From positions 64,001 to 128,000 of the IMG/VR virus record IMGVR_UViG_3300043444_000502: DNA of 64,000 bases; one strand, written 5' to 3'. Positions 8,505 through 17,614 of this stretch are shown here, piece after piece. Position numbers and translations under genes: made by a program. Source of the stretch: a virus. The notes under the pieces were generated by a model, which worked only from the letters and a program-made list of their open reading frames with translations, had not been told where the DNA came from and searched no databases. Every line of letters begins with the position of its first letter. Positions within the stretch are counted from its first letter, which is position 1.

Positions 8505-8983
8505 TGTCTAACGGAACTATTATCACATTAAAGAAGAGTACTACTGCAGGCACAGTTCCTGCAGCTTCTTCTTTATATCAAGCTGAATTAGCAATTAATA
8601 CTGCTGATGCAAATCTATTTGCAAAGCGTGATGATGGTACAGTTTTAATTCAATCTATTGGTTCTGTCCAAGCTAATCATGCAGAATTATTAGATACAAC
8701 TACTGATCAACTGCTTGACTCAATGGACGCAAGCGTGTATAGATCAGCAAAATATGTAATTCAATCGAATCATGCTTCTGAAGGATTTCAAACTATTGAA
8801 ATATTATTAATGCATGATGGTGCAAATGCTTATATTACTAGATATGGTTTGATGTATACTGAAAACGAATTAGCATTATTTACGGCATCCTTTGATTCTA
8901 TAAATAACACATTAAATCTATTAACTACTCCACAATTTAATAACGTTTCATATAAGTGGACACGAACAGTAGTGCAGGCATAA
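8504..8983 (+). CDS. Fibre-type structural protein
   Basis: A 159-residue protein whose first 55 residues (TIITLKKSTTAGTVP, ELAINTADANLFAKRDDG) match the tropism-determinant/fibre N-terminal motif, also seen more loosely at 6892. The remaining 100 residues look all-beta. Probably a short fibre or attachment protein. Confidence 0.68.
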   Translation: MSNGTIITLKKSTTAGTVPAASSLYQAELAINTADANLFAKRDDGTVLIQSIGSVQANHAELLDTTTDQLLDSMDASVYRSAKYVIQSNHASEGFQTIEILLMHDGANAYITRYGLMYTENELALFTASFDSINNTLNLLTTPQFNNVSYKWTRTVVQA

Positions 8984-8984
8984 G

Positions 8985-8992
8985 TATAAATA
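8985..8992 (+). promoter_or_regulatory. T4-type late promoter box abutting a start codon
   Basis: Exact TATAAATA just after the preceding stop codon and only 6 bases before the ATG at 8999. Late transcripts begin about 6 bases after the box, so a transcript from here would have almost no leader. Confidence 0.5.
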
Positions 8993-8998
8993 TAATCT

Positions 8999-9289
8999 AT
9001 GGCAACTATTAATAAACCTCTAAGAATTAAAGACGACTTGATTATCGATCAAGCACCAGGTCGTCAAATGGTTATTCCAGTTGGTACAGATAGCGATCGT
9101 CCTGGTGCATTAGGCATGCCTTGGGAAGTAGAAGGTCCTACTACAGGAACTATGCGTTTAAATCAAGATAGAGGCGTTGTTGAAATTTACAATGGATCTG
9201 GTTGGCAATCAGTTGCTCAAGCTGGTGATGCTGTTAACGCTTCAGGTGCTGAAGAGATTGCGCTTGTACAAGCGATTATTTTTGGATAA
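8999..9289 (+). CDS. Small structural protein, possibly leaderless
   Basis: A 96-residue protein containing a fibre-like segment (GTMRLNQDRGVVEIYNGSGW, residues about 50-70) found in tail fibre connectors. There is no Shine-Dalgarno sequence before its ATG; the upstream bases are the stop codon of the last gene and a TATAAATA box. It could be made by re-initiation or from a leaderless late transcript. Probably a minor virion protein. Confidence 0.65.
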   Translation: MATINKPLRIKDDLIIDQAPGRQMVIPVGTDSDRPGALGMPWEVEGPTTGTMRLNQDRGVVEIYNGSGWQSVAQAGDAVNASGAEEIALVQAIIFG

Positions 9290-9296
9290 TAAATAA

Positions 9297-9638
9297 ATGG
9301 CATCAGTTAGTAATATCACAAATAAAGTATATCCAGAAGTTGGTAGAACTCCAGTTACACTAGTAACAACTGCTTTTAATCAAAAGGCTGCAGTTGTCGG
9401 TTTAAATCTGTGTAACGTCGCTGACACTGGTGTTTATGTTTCCGTCACTGTAACAGATGATGCAGGAAACGAAGGTTATTATATTAAAGATATCCTTATT
9501 GCTCCTAATAGTAGCTTGAAGGTTGTCAATGGTGGCGAGAAATTACTTCTTGCACCAAATAATACAATTAAAATCGTATCAAGCTGGGATGCTGGTATTG
9601 ATGCGCTTTTAAGTGTAGTTGTAATTACTTACACATAA
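9297..9638 (+). CDS. Small beta-rich structural protein
   Basis: A 113-residue protein with alternating hydrophobic strands (VGLNLCNV, YVSVTVTDD, ILIAPNSSLKVV), like an Ig or jelly-roll-like virion domain. It follows the previous stop by 7 bases in the series TAATAAATAAATG. No enzyme motif. Probably a head or fibre decoration or connector protein. Confidence 0.62.
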   Translation: MASVSNITNKVYPEVGRTPVTLVTTAFNQKAAVVGLNLCNVADTGVYVSVTVTDDAGNEGYYIKDILIAPNSSLKVVNGGEKLLLAPNNTIKIVSSWDAGIDALLSVVVITYT

Positions 9639-9650
9639 TAGAGGATTTAA

Positions 9651-10019
9651 ATGGCTCATGTAATTGGTGCTAGCGCTGAAGGTTTCGCGAACCTAGATGA
9701 AAGACCACGCTATTATTATGGTCTTCGTCGTGATGAGGAAGGTACACTTTGGTTGGGTAAAGCTGACCTAAAGGATCCTAATGATAACGTGCGTTTATAC
9801 GCACAACCTTTGACGCGTGATGGCGGTTTATCGCCTATTCCATTTCATGAGTTTTTTAATCAAAGAGAACTTTACGATACAGATGCTACTAACCCTGAAG
9901 AAGCATTATACTATCAGCAGTGGCGTATTGATAAAGTTAAAATTTCGTACTACATCGATGACAATGGCGAGTTTGTAGCATCAGTTGGTGCTGACAGAAC
10001 TTATCCAACAGATGTTTAA
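9651..10019 (+). CDS. Conserved-looking structural protein
   Basis: A 122-residue protein, rich in Tyr, Asp and Arg (RPRYYYGLRRDEEGTLWLG), preceded by GAGGATTTA. It lies between small structural genes and the very large S74 fibre. Its sequence is soluble and mixed alpha/beta. It probably belongs to the tail-fibre network; I cannot name the family. Confidence 0.6.
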   Translation: MAHVIGASAEGFANLDERPRYYYGLRRDEEGTLWLGKADLKDPNDNVRLYAQPLTRDGGLSPIPFHEFFNQRELYDTDATNPEEALYYQQWRIDKVKISYYIDDNGEFVASVGADRTYPTDV

Positions 10020-10053
10020 TAAATAAAAATCATATAAAGTAACGAGGACCAAT

Positions 10054-13000
10054 ATGGCAGAGTTTAAACTTGGTAGATTAAAGTTCTGGTGGAAAGGTGA
10101 GTGGCAAACAGGTCATGCTTACGTCAAAGATGATGTAGTTCGCTTTGGCGGTAAGTCATACGTTTGTATCGGCTCACACAATTCCGGAATTAACGATGAG
10201 AGCTTTTATACAGCTCTTGAAACAGCTCCTTTCAAATGGGAGTTAATGACTGATGGTATTCAGTGGCAAGGCGAATGGACAACAGGCACTTACTATAAAG
10301 AAGGTGATGTTGTTAAGTTTGGTTCTGACACATATATCTGCGTCGATGGAAATACAGCTTCTGCTGATTTCATGGCTGACCAAGATGCTGGTAATTGGGA
10401 AAACTTCGTTAATGGAGTTGAACTAGAAGGCGATTGGAATTCTTCACACAATTACCAAGTTGGTGATATCGTACGTTTAGGCGGTAATACATTTATTGCT
10501 AAGCGTGACAATACGAATGCAAAACCGACTGTTAGTACAGACGACTGGGGTGTATTCGTTCATGGTTTAAAGTGGAAAGGTCAATATGCTCCTACCACAA
10601 CATATTTCCCTGGTGATGTAGTTAAAGAAGGTTCTTCTTCATATGTAGCTATTGTAGAAACAATTGGAACTGCACCATCTACAGATTTAGCTAATACTAC
10701 ATGGAATGCAGTTGCTGAAGGCGACACATCTGATGTTTTAACTACAACAGGTGATATCGCTGTTTATGGCACAACAAATATTCAACGCTTACCTGCTGGC
10801 GCCGGTAATGCAGTTCTTCAAATTGATGCAGTTTCTGGTGTTCCTGCTTGGAAGCAAGATGTTGAAATTGCAGGCGATTTGATGGTACAAGGTGATGCAC
10901 ATGTTGTACAAGGCGACGTGTATCAAGGTCCAAATGCTCAAGATTATACACAAGACGTTGATATTTTCGATGTAACATCAGAAATTACTAGTGTTACAAA
11001 ATCGGCGACTCAAGTATTCATCTATTATGCTGTTGGTTCAGCATTAGCTAATGCTAATGGTGGTTATCATATCGATATGTCAGGTGTAGCTGATCCTAAC
11101 ACATTAATGAATTCATCATTCTCTGTTGATAGCAATAATACAACTAATCGTGTAATTACTATTACAGTCGCAGGTTTAACTGGAACTGGTACAGTTAATT
11201 TAACTGGTGCTACAGTTTCTTTATATGGTCCAAATGCATATGCAGGTATGACTGATGCATCTGGCGTATTCGTTGGTAATGCTGATTCATTTGTACAATT
11301 TGCTCTTAAGAATACAAATAACGGCACTGGTGCTTCTACTGACTTAATCGTTTATGCTGATAACGGTGATAATTCATCTGGTTGGATGGATATGGGTATC
11401 ACTTCATCACAATTCGATAATCCTGACTTTACAGTTACTGGTCCAAACGATGGTTATATTTTCATGTCTGCTCCTACTGGAACAGCAGGTAAAGGTGACT
11501 TGATTCTTGGTACTGGTGACGGTGGTCAACACAATGACATTGTAATGTTTACTGGTGGTTTTGATGCTGCTAACGTAAAGATGAGATTGATTGGTACAGC
11601 TCGTCCAGAAATTTCAGAATCAACAGGTATGCCAACTGGTCGTACAATCGAACCAGGCGTTGAAGTATATTTAACTTCAGTCGCAGAAAACTGGGATGAA
11701 GGTGCACTTCGTGTTGTTGGCGGTCTTGGTGTTCAAGGTAATATCATTACGAAGGGTGATCTTCGTGCTGAAATGGGTGTTATTTGCCAAGGTTCAAACG
11801 CTAAGAAATTAACAGAAGATGACTATGTTTACCCAGGTTATGTTGGTTTAACAAATCCTTCTGCAATTATGACAGGTAATGCAAACTCATTTGTACAAAT
11901 GTCATTGAAAAACTTTAGTACTGGCGATTTAGCTTCTACTGACTTAATTCTTTATTCTTCAGCCGGTGATAATAACTCTGGTTGGATCGATATGGGTATC
12001 TGTTCTGAGAACTATGATGATCCATCATTCGGTGTAACAGGTCCTGGTGACGGTTACATTTTTATGTCAGCTAAAGAAGGTTCTACAACTGAATTAGGTA
12101 ACTTATACGTTTCAACATCATCTAATGGTGTTCAAAATGATATCGTATTCTCAACTGGTGGTTTTGAAGATAGTTCGTATGAACGTATGCGCATTATTGG
12201 TTCAGCACGACCAGGCAAACAAGCTGGTGTTGAAATTTATTCTTCAACAAATTCAACAAGTACTACAACAGGTGCTTTACGTGTTAACGGTGGTATTGGT
12301 TTACAAGGTAACTTAAACGTTGGTGGTGATGTTAATATTAATGGTAACACAACTATCCAAGGTACAATTGTTATTGCCGGTGGTTCAACAACTGTTACAT
12401 CTCAAAACTTAGCTGTTCAAGATCCGATGATTTTCTGTGCAGACGGTAACTCTGCAGACATCGTTGATATGGGTGTTGTTGGTTCATATCGTCTTGCGCC
12501 AGATTCATACACAAGCGTTGATTTAGTAGGAGCTACATTTGCTGCTGCAGGAGAAACGCTATATATCACTAAAACTGCTCATGGTGCAACAAATTTAGAT
12601 CGTATGACTATTAGCAGTGCTAATAAAACTGAATATAATGGTACATACGAAACTATTACTATTGTAGACGCAAATACTATCACAGTACAAAAAATTGGCG
12701 CTACATGGAATGGTCCAGTTACAGCAACTGCAACATTAGGCGTATTTGTGAATGGTTTACGTTATGCAGGTTTAGTGCGTGATCACGTTGATGGTCGCTT
12801 TAAGTTATTCACTGCATATCAAGTTTCTAATAAACCTACAACTGTAATTAATCAAACTGATGCTCAAGATGCATTCTTAGAATTAGGTGCAATCAAAGTT
12901 ACTAATACTACAGCGTCATCAAGTTATACAACTGGTGCGGTAATTGTTAGTGGCGGCGTGGGTGTTTCTGGTGCGATGTATGTACAAAATGCATTATATT

Positions 13001-13329
13001 GCGGCAGCGATATTACAGCATGGTATTCATCTGATAGTCGCTTAAAAGATAATGTTAAACCTATTGAAGGCGCATTAGATAAGATTTCTAAAATTGGTGG
13101 TTATGAGTTCGACTGGAACGCAACTGCTAAAGAACAATTCCCAGATCGTGAAACACATGATATCGGTGTGATTGCTCAAGAAATTCAAGCAGTACAACCA
13201 GAAGTTGTTGTTGAACGTGATAACGGTTATTTAGCTGTTAACTATGAGAAGCTTGTTCCACTATTAATTCAAGGTATTAAGGAACTACAAGAGGAAGTTA
13301 AAGCTCTTCGTGCAAAAATTGGAGAATAA
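10054..13329 (+). CDS. Large tail fibre with S74 intramolecular chaperone
   Basis: A 1091-residue fibre. Residues about 10-210 hold four repeats of the form WKGEW...Y..GDVV.FGG..Y.C, like CBM5/12 chitin-type carbohydrate-binding modules. Residues about 390-560 and 600-740 are a diverged internal duplication (each with GWxDMGI and DGYIFMSA). A GALRVxGGxGxQGN block repeats near 550 and 745. The last 100 residues are a peptidase S74/endosialidase-type chaperone: SDSRLK places Ser993 and Lys998 five apart, matching the known Ser-Lys self-cleavage dyad, followed by IGVIAQE and a C-terminal coiled coil. Released after trimerisation in known examples. Good RBS (ACGAGG). Confidence 0.9.
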   Translation: MAEFKLGRLKFWWKGEWQTGHAYVKDDVVRFGGKSYVCIGSHNSGINDESFYTALETAPFKWELMTDGIQWQGEWTTGTYYKEGDVVKFGSDTYICVDGNTASADFMADQDAGNWENFVNGVELEGDWNSSHNYQVGDIVRLGGNTFIAKRDNTNAKPTVSTDDWGVFVHGLKWKGQYAPTTTYFPGDVVKEGSSSYVAIVETIGTAPSTDLANTTWNAVAEGDTSDVLTTTGDIAVYGTTNIQRLPAGAGNAVLQIDAVSGVPAWKQDVEIAGDLMVQGDAHVVQGDVYQGPNAQDYTQDVDIFDVTSEITSVTKSATQVFIYYAVGSALANANGGYHIDMSGVADPNTLMNSSFSVDSNNTTNRVITITVAGLTGTGTVNLTGATVSLYGPNAYAGMTDASGVFVGNADSFVQFALKNTNNGTGASTDLIVYADNGDNSSGWMDMGITSSQFDNPDFTVTGPNDGYIFMSAPTGTAGKGDLILGTGDGGQHNDIVMFTGGFDAANVKMRLIGTARPEISESTGMPTGRTIEPGVEVYLTSVAENWDEGALRVVGGLGVQGNIITKGDLRAEMGVICQGSNAKKLTEDDYVYPGYVGLTNPSAIMTGNANSFVQMSLKNFSTGDLASTDLILYSSAGDNNSGWIDMGICSENYDDPSFGVTGPGDGYIFMSAKEGSTTELGNLYVSTSSNGVQNDIVFSTGGFEDSSYERMRIIGSARPGKQAGVEIYSSTNSTSTTTGALRVNGGIGLQGNLNVGGDVNINGNTTIQGTIVIAGGSTTVTSQNLAVQDPMIFCADGNSADIVDMGVVGSYRLAPDSYTSVDLVGATFAAAGETLYITKTAHGATNLDRMTISSANKTEYNGTYETITIVDANTITVQKIGATWNGPVTATATLGVFVNGLRYAGLVRDHVDGRFKLFTAYQVSNKPTTVINQTDAQDAFLELGAIKVTNTTASSSYTTGAVIVSGGVGVSGAMYVQNALYCGSDITAWYSSDSRLKDNVKPIEGALDKISKIGGYEFDWNATAKEQFPDRETHDIGVIAQEIQAVQPEVVVERDNGYLAVNYEKLVPLLIQGIKELQEEVKALRAKIGE

Positions 13330-13335
13330 TACAAA

Positions 13336-14007
13336 ATGGCAACACGTTTAACACAGACCGGTATCGAATATCCAGACGGTACCGTTCAAATTCAACGCTT
13401 TGATGGCAATGATGATCGTGGCGGTCTTTTACAGATCGCTACGTATACTGGTAGTAGTACGTGGTACAAACCTGATGGAGCACGTCAAATTCGTGTTCTA
13501 GTTATTGGTGGCGGTGGCGGTGGTTGCGGTCACACAGAATCTGGTGGTGCAGGTGGTTTTGCTGAAAAATGGATTGATGTTTCTAGTTGGGCAAATGGTA
13601 CTGCTGTTACTGTAACATGTGGTGGTGCTGGAGATGGTAGAAACTATTTCCAAGGTTGTGGTAATGGCGGAACATCTTCTTTCGGTGGATATTGTTCAGC
13701 TTCTGGTGGTCATGGTGCTAACACACAATGGGGTCATACAGGAGGAACAGGCGGTGTAGGTTCCGGCGGAGATATCAACCTTAGAGGTGGCGGTGGCCAT
13801 GGCCATGATAATGAAGCTGCTTCTCAAGGTGGTACAGGTTATTTTGGTGGCGGTTCATTTGGTAACCACCACAGTTATCGCCCTCACTATGCTGAAGGCA
13901 CAAACCATAATGCACCCGGTGGTGGTGGAGCTGGTAACTGGATTACTAATCACGGTCGCGGAGCATATGGTTCTGACGGTGCTGTCATCGTTTATAGCTA
14001 CGCATAA
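13336..14007 (+). CDS. Glycine-rich adhesin, copy 1 of 3
   Basis: A 223-residue protein. The N-terminus has a TxxGIEYPDGTVQ motif, then a strand-rich part (TWYKPDGARQIRVLVIGGGG), then about 130 residues of Gly-rich loops with His, Cys, Asn and aromatics, and a last strand (GAVIVYSYA). Such polyglycine loop domains form receptor-binding tips in T-even gp38-like adhesins and other phage fibres. It follows the large fibre by 6 bases and is the first of three tandem paralogues of nearly equal length. Confidence 0.8.
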   Translation: MATRLTQTGIEYPDGTVQIQRFDGNDDRGGLLQIATYTGSSTWYKPDGARQIRVLVIGGGGGGCGHTESGGAGGFAEKWIDVSSWANGTAVTVTCGGAGDGRNYFQGCGNGGTSSFGGYCSASGGHGANTQWGHTGGTGGVGSGGDINLRGGGGHGHDNEAASQGGTGYFGGGSFGNHHSYRPHYAEGTNHNAPGGGGAGNWITNHGRGAYGSDGAVIVYSYA

Positions 14008-14019
14008 GGAAAAAGATTT

Positions 14020-14685
14020 ATGTCTATTAAATTAGGTCAAGCAGGTGTAGTATATCCAGATGGCGTAGCACAATCAACTAAATATGATACTTCGCTAGAT
14101 AGAGGTAAGGTTATTAGAGTTGACTTCTGGACTAGTAATGCTACGTGGAATAAACCAGCGGGTTGCAGAAAAATTTTCGTACAAGTAATTGGCGGCGGTG
14201 GTGGCGGTTGTGGCCACTGTGAAGCTGGTGGTGCTGGCGGTTATGCAGAAAAATTAATCGATGTTACTGGTATAGATAGTGTATCAGTAACAGTTGGTGG
14301 TGGTGGAGATGGTCGTAACTATCATCAAGGTTGCGGTGGCGGCGGTACAACATCATTTGGATCATATCTATCAGCATCTGGTGGTAATGGTGCAAATACT
14401 TGGGGTTCTCATACTGGCGGTCATGGCGGTGTAGGTTCTGGTGGTGACGTTAATTTACACGGCGGCGGAGGTCGTTCACATGGTGATCAAGGCCAATCTA
14501 AAGGTGGCGAAGGTTATTTTGGTGGAGCTAGTGCATCAGGACATCATGGCGGCAATTTCTACTCACACTACGCCGAAGGTTTAAATCATTGTCCTCCAGG
14601 TACAGGAGGTTCAGGAGAGTGGACATCACATTCTCGTGGTGCGTATGGTGTACAAGGTTGCTGTATCGTATATAATTATTCTTAA
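14020..14685 (+). CDS. Glycine-rich adhesin, copy 2 of 3
   Basis: A 221-residue paralogue of the preceding protein, with the same plan: YPDGVAQ near the N-terminus, TWNKPAGCRKIFVQVIGGGG, a long Gly/His/Ser-rich loop domain and a closing strand (CCIVYNYS). The frame blocks are well kept while the loops between them differ, as expected if loop variation tunes receptor recognition. Spacing of 12 bases on each side shows co-translation. Confidence 0.8.
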   Translation: MSIKLGQAGVVYPDGVAQSTKYDTSLDRGKVIRVDFWTSNATWNKPAGCRKIFVQVIGGGGGGCGHCEAGGAGGYAEKLIDVTGIDSVSVTVGGGGDGRNYHQGCGGGGTTSFGSYLSASGGNGANTWGSHTGGHGGVGSGGDVNLHGGGGRSHGDQGQSKGGEGYFGGASASGHHGGNFYSHYAEGLNHCPPGTGGSGEWTSHSRGAYGVQGCCIVYNYS

Positions 14686-14697
14686 GAAGATAAAGTT

Positions 14698-15360
14698 ATG
14701 TCAGTAAAATTAGGTCAAACAAATATTACGTACCCAGACGGTACTACGCAAGCAGCTAAATATACATCTGCAGATGATAAAGGTAATTTACTAAGTATTC
14801 AATCATGGACTAGTAATGGTACATGGACAAAACAAGCTGGTGTAAGAAGCATTCGTGTTATGTTAGTTGGTGGCGGTGGTGGTGGATCTGGTCATGGTCA
14901 ATCTGGTGGTGCTGGCGGTTATTCTGAAAAAAGAATCGACGTATCATCTTGGGCTGATGGCACTACAGTAAGCGTCACAATTGGTGATGAAGGCGGTGGC
15001 GCACATTCAAATAACTCAGGCGGTCAAGGTGGCACAACATCATTTGGTTCATATTTGTCTGCAACAGGTGGTCGAGGCGCTAATCAAGATTGGGGTCATT
15101 GCGGTGGTCATGGTGGCGTAGGTTCTGGCGGCGACATCAATCTTCGTGGTGGTGGTGCATCAGGACATGATAACCGCGGAGGTCGCGGTGGTGCATCATT
15201 CTTCGGCGGTTCTAAATTCTCAGGTTGGCCAAATCACCATTTCTCACATCAACATGAAGGACATGTTCCTCCAGGTGCTGGTGGGTGTGGTGAACACGTT
15301 AATCATTCGCGCGGTGCGCATGGTGCAAGAGGTATCTGTATCGTATATAACTATAGTTAA
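14698..15360 (+). CDS. Glycine-rich adhesin, copy 3 of 3
   Basis: A 220-residue third paralogue (YPDGTTQ, TWTKQAGVRSIRVMLVGGGG, GSGGDINLRGGG, ICIVYNYS). It shares blocks with both others; the GVGSGGD[IV]NL block is common to all three. The Gly-rich loops are the variable part. It ends the adhesin cluster 30 bases before the halogenase gene. Confidence 0.8.
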   Translation: MSVKLGQTNITYPDGTTQAAKYTSADDKGNLLSIQSWTSNGTWTKQAGVRSIRVMLVGGGGGGSGHGQSGGAGGYSEKRIDVSSWADGTTVSVTIGDEGGGAHSNNSGGQGGTTSFGSYLSATGGRGANQDWGHCGGHGGVGSGGDINLRGGGASGHDNRGGRGGASFFGGSKFSGWPNHHFSHQHEGHVPPGAGGCGEHVNHSRGAHGARGICIVYNYS

Positions 15361-15390
15361 TAGTTATTTTTTTATTATAAAGGTTATATA

Positions 15391-17013
15391 ATGCAAGTTA
15401 AAAGTGTCTTAATTGTTGGTGGTGGTAGTTCAGGATGGATGACAGCTGCAGCGATTAAAAAACAATTGCCACATATTGATATTACATTAGTTGAATCTGA
15501 TAAAGTTCCAACTATTGGAGTGGGCGAATCAACAATTGGTCAAATCAACAGTTTTATGATGGCTGTTGGTTTAAAAGATAAAGATCATGAATGGATGCCT
15601 AAATGTAATGCTACATATAAAACATCCATTAGATTTACAGATTTCAGAGAAAAAAATGAAAAGCCTAATACTTTTCATTATCCATTTGGAATATTTGATT
15701 TAACTGACAAAGAACGTGGTGCGATGGATTGGTTCTATATGCAATTAGACGATCCATCTATTCCTCCAGAAAATTTTGCTGAATTTTATCATGATCACGT
15801 TATCATGGCAAATCAGATGAAATTTACTGATAACAAAGATCATGAAATTAGAATGTTTAATTTTAAGTTTGATACTGCATATCATATGGATGCAGCGTTA
15901 TTTGGACAATACTTAAAAAATAATATTTGTATTCCTGAAGGTGTTAAACATATTGTTGATGATGTTACAGGAGTAATTCAAAATGAAGATGGTTATGTAA
16001 CTGGTGTTACAACGGTAACAAATGGTGTATTAAAAGCTGACCTATTTGTTGATTGTACTGGTTTTAAATCTATGTTATTAGAAGGTGCTATGGGAGCAGA
16101 GTTTGTTTCTTTCCATGACACGCTAATGAATGATAGTGCAATTGCTACAATTATTCCATATCTAGACAAAGATAAAGAAATGTCTAGTGTAACAAACTGT
16201 ACAGCAATTGATGCTGGTTGGGTTTGGAATATTCCATTATATAATCGAATCGGCACAGGTTATGTGTATTCTTCAAAGTTTGCAACTAAAGAAGAAGCTG
16301 AAGCACAATTTAGAAAACATTTGGCTTCAGATAGAATGGATTATGTCGATGAACGTTCTAAAGAACGTGCTGAACAAGCAGAATTTAGACATATTAAAAT
16401 TAAACATGGATGTCATAGACGTTCTTGGATTAAAAACGTAGTAGGTGTTGGTTTAGCTAATGGGTTTATTGAACCATTAGAATCCACTGGTCTTATGTTA
16501 ACGCATGAAGCAATTATGAAATTAATTGATGTGTTAGACATGAGAGATGGCTATGTAAATCAATATGATATTGATACATTCAATTTTACAATGTTTGATC
16601 AAGTAAATGGATTTAAAGAATTTATTTCTTTACATTATACTCTTTCTAAGAGAAATGATACTCCATATTGGAAACATGTAACTGAAGGTTTTACATATTC
16701 CAATGAAATGATTGAATGGAAACCTAAAATTAGAAATCCATATACAGATTTAGCATATAGAAATTTAGTAAATCACACATATGGTCCAGATCAGGGCGGT
16801 TTAATTTATATTGCAGCTGGTCATGGTTATAATCCATTATCTAAGCGTTGGATTGATGATGAAGCTCAACGCATTAATATAAATATGGGATATGATATAA
16901 AGAAAACTAGGAAGTTGTGGGAAGATCACGTTAAAGAGTTACAAATAACTTTAGACAAACTTCCGACACATTATCAATGGTTAAAACAAAATTATTACAA
17001 TAATCAGGAGTAA
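15391..17013 (+). CDS. Flavin-dependent halogenase (tryptophan-halogenase family)
   Basis: A 540-residue protein with every hallmark of flavin-dependent halogenases (PF04820). These are the FAD-binding GGGSSG at 10-15, the WxWxIP motif as WVWNIP at 277-282, a lysine at 77 in the position of PrnA Lys79, and FIEPLESTG at 359-367 near the chloride/flavin site. These enzymes use FADH2, O2 and halide to make HOX, which passes through a tunnel to the lysine. Its length equals tryptophan 7-halogenases. No flavin reductase gene is visible, so reduced flavin probably comes from the host. A related cyanophage enzyme (VirX1) has been characterised. Substrate unknown. Confidence 0.9.
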   Translation: MQVKSVLIVGGGSSGWMTAAAIKKQLPHIDITLVESDKVPTIGVGESTIGQINSFMMAVGLKDKDHEWMPKCNATYKTSIRFTDFREKNEKPNTFHYPFGIFDLTDKERGAMDWFYMQLDDPSIPPENFAEFYHDHVIMANQMKFTDNKDHEIRMFNFKFDTAYHMDAALFGQYLKNNICIPEGVKHIVDDVTGVIQNEDGYVTGVTTVTNGVLKADLFVDCTGFKSMLLEGAMGAEFVSFHDTLMNDSAIATIIPYLDKDKEMSSVTNCTAIDAGWVWNIPLYNRIGTGYVYSSKFATKEEAEAQFRKHLASDRMDYVDERSKERAEQAEFRHIKIKHGCHRRSWIKNVVGVGLANGFIEPLESTGLMLTHEAIMKLIDVLDMRDGYVNQYDIDTFNFTMFDQVNGFKEFISLHYTLSKRNDTPYWKHVTEGFTYSNEMIEWKPKIRNPYTDLAYRNLVNHTYGPDQGGLIYIAAGHGYNPLSKRWIDDEAQRININMGYDIKKTRKLWEDHVKELQITLDKLPTHYQWLKQNYYNNQE

Positions 17014-17018
17014 TAAAC

Positions 17019-17546
17019 GTGGCAAAATATGCTTTATTTTTAAAAGATGAACCAATTTCACAAGATGGTTTAAAGCGCATTCATGAAGTAGTTAATTCTG
17101 CAGAAGAATGTTTTGAAGTACATGAATCATTTGAGTGGGTACAATGTCCAAATCAAGTATTAAACCGTGATTGGAAATTTAACACACAAACAAATTCTTG
17201 GGTTGAACCGGCTATTCCAGTAACAGAATATGGTATTGCGCGCAGAGTGCATTATGGAGAAGTTGGTGCTCAATTAGATCGCATTTTTCACGCAACTCAA
17301 GCTGGAGCAACTGATCCTCTTGGTGAATGGGCTGCAGAACAAGAAAAAATTAAAGCTGTATTTCCAAAAGATAATGCAGCATACACAAATGAATCTAATG
17401 CAGAAATCGTACGTCGCTGTAATGCTATTTTAGAAGAAGCAGAACGCGAAACTGGTGTTTTTGGCAAATATATCGATATGCGTCAAATGGCATTAGATTT
17501 ATACGATGATATTCAAGCTGGTCGTTGGGTTAATCCAGCAGCTTAA
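17019..17546 (+). CDS. Tail-assembly-chaperone-like protein
   Basis: A 175-residue protein that begins at a GTG with a strong AGGAG 8 bases before it; no nearby ATG fits as well. The centre has RRVHYGEVGAQLDRIFHA, resembling the R..Y...G.QLD motif of small phage tail-fibre assembly/XkdW-like proteins. The rest is helical and soluble. It follows the halogenase by 5 bases and is closed by a strong terminator. A role in fibre assembly is plausible; partnership with the halogenase is only inferred from spacing. Confidence 0.6.
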   Translation: MAKYALFLKDEPISQDGLKRIHEVVNSAEECFEVHESFEWVQCPNQVLNRDWKFNTQTNSWVEPAIPVTEYGIARRVHYGEVGAQLDRIFHATQAGATDPLGEWAAEQEKIKAVFPKDNAAYTNESNAEIVRRCNAILEEAERETGVFGKYIDMRQMALDLYDDIQAGRWVNPAA

Positions 17547-17570
17547 GCTTCAAAAATTTAAAGCATATAT

Positions 17571-17596
17571 AAAGGGAGATTCGATCTCCCTTTATC
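17571..17596 (+). terminator. Rho-independent terminator
   Basis: AAAGGGAGAT, a TCG loop, then ATCTCCCTTT form a perfect 10-bp stem ending in a short T run. It lies 25 bases after the stop of the gene ending at 17546 and before the next unit. Confidence 0.85.
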
Positions 17597-17614
17597 ATTT
17601 GGAATGGAACTATT

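Noticed and set aside
9288-9295. AATAAATA as a late promoter before 9297
   Set aside because: It has one mismatch and ends one base before the ATG, so a transcript could not include the start codon. It is a by-product of the TAATAAATAAATG stop-start junction.
10018-10025. AATAAATA as a late promoter for the large fibre
   Set aside because: Position (28 bases before the ATG) is reasonable, but one mismatch in such AT-rich DNA is not enough support.
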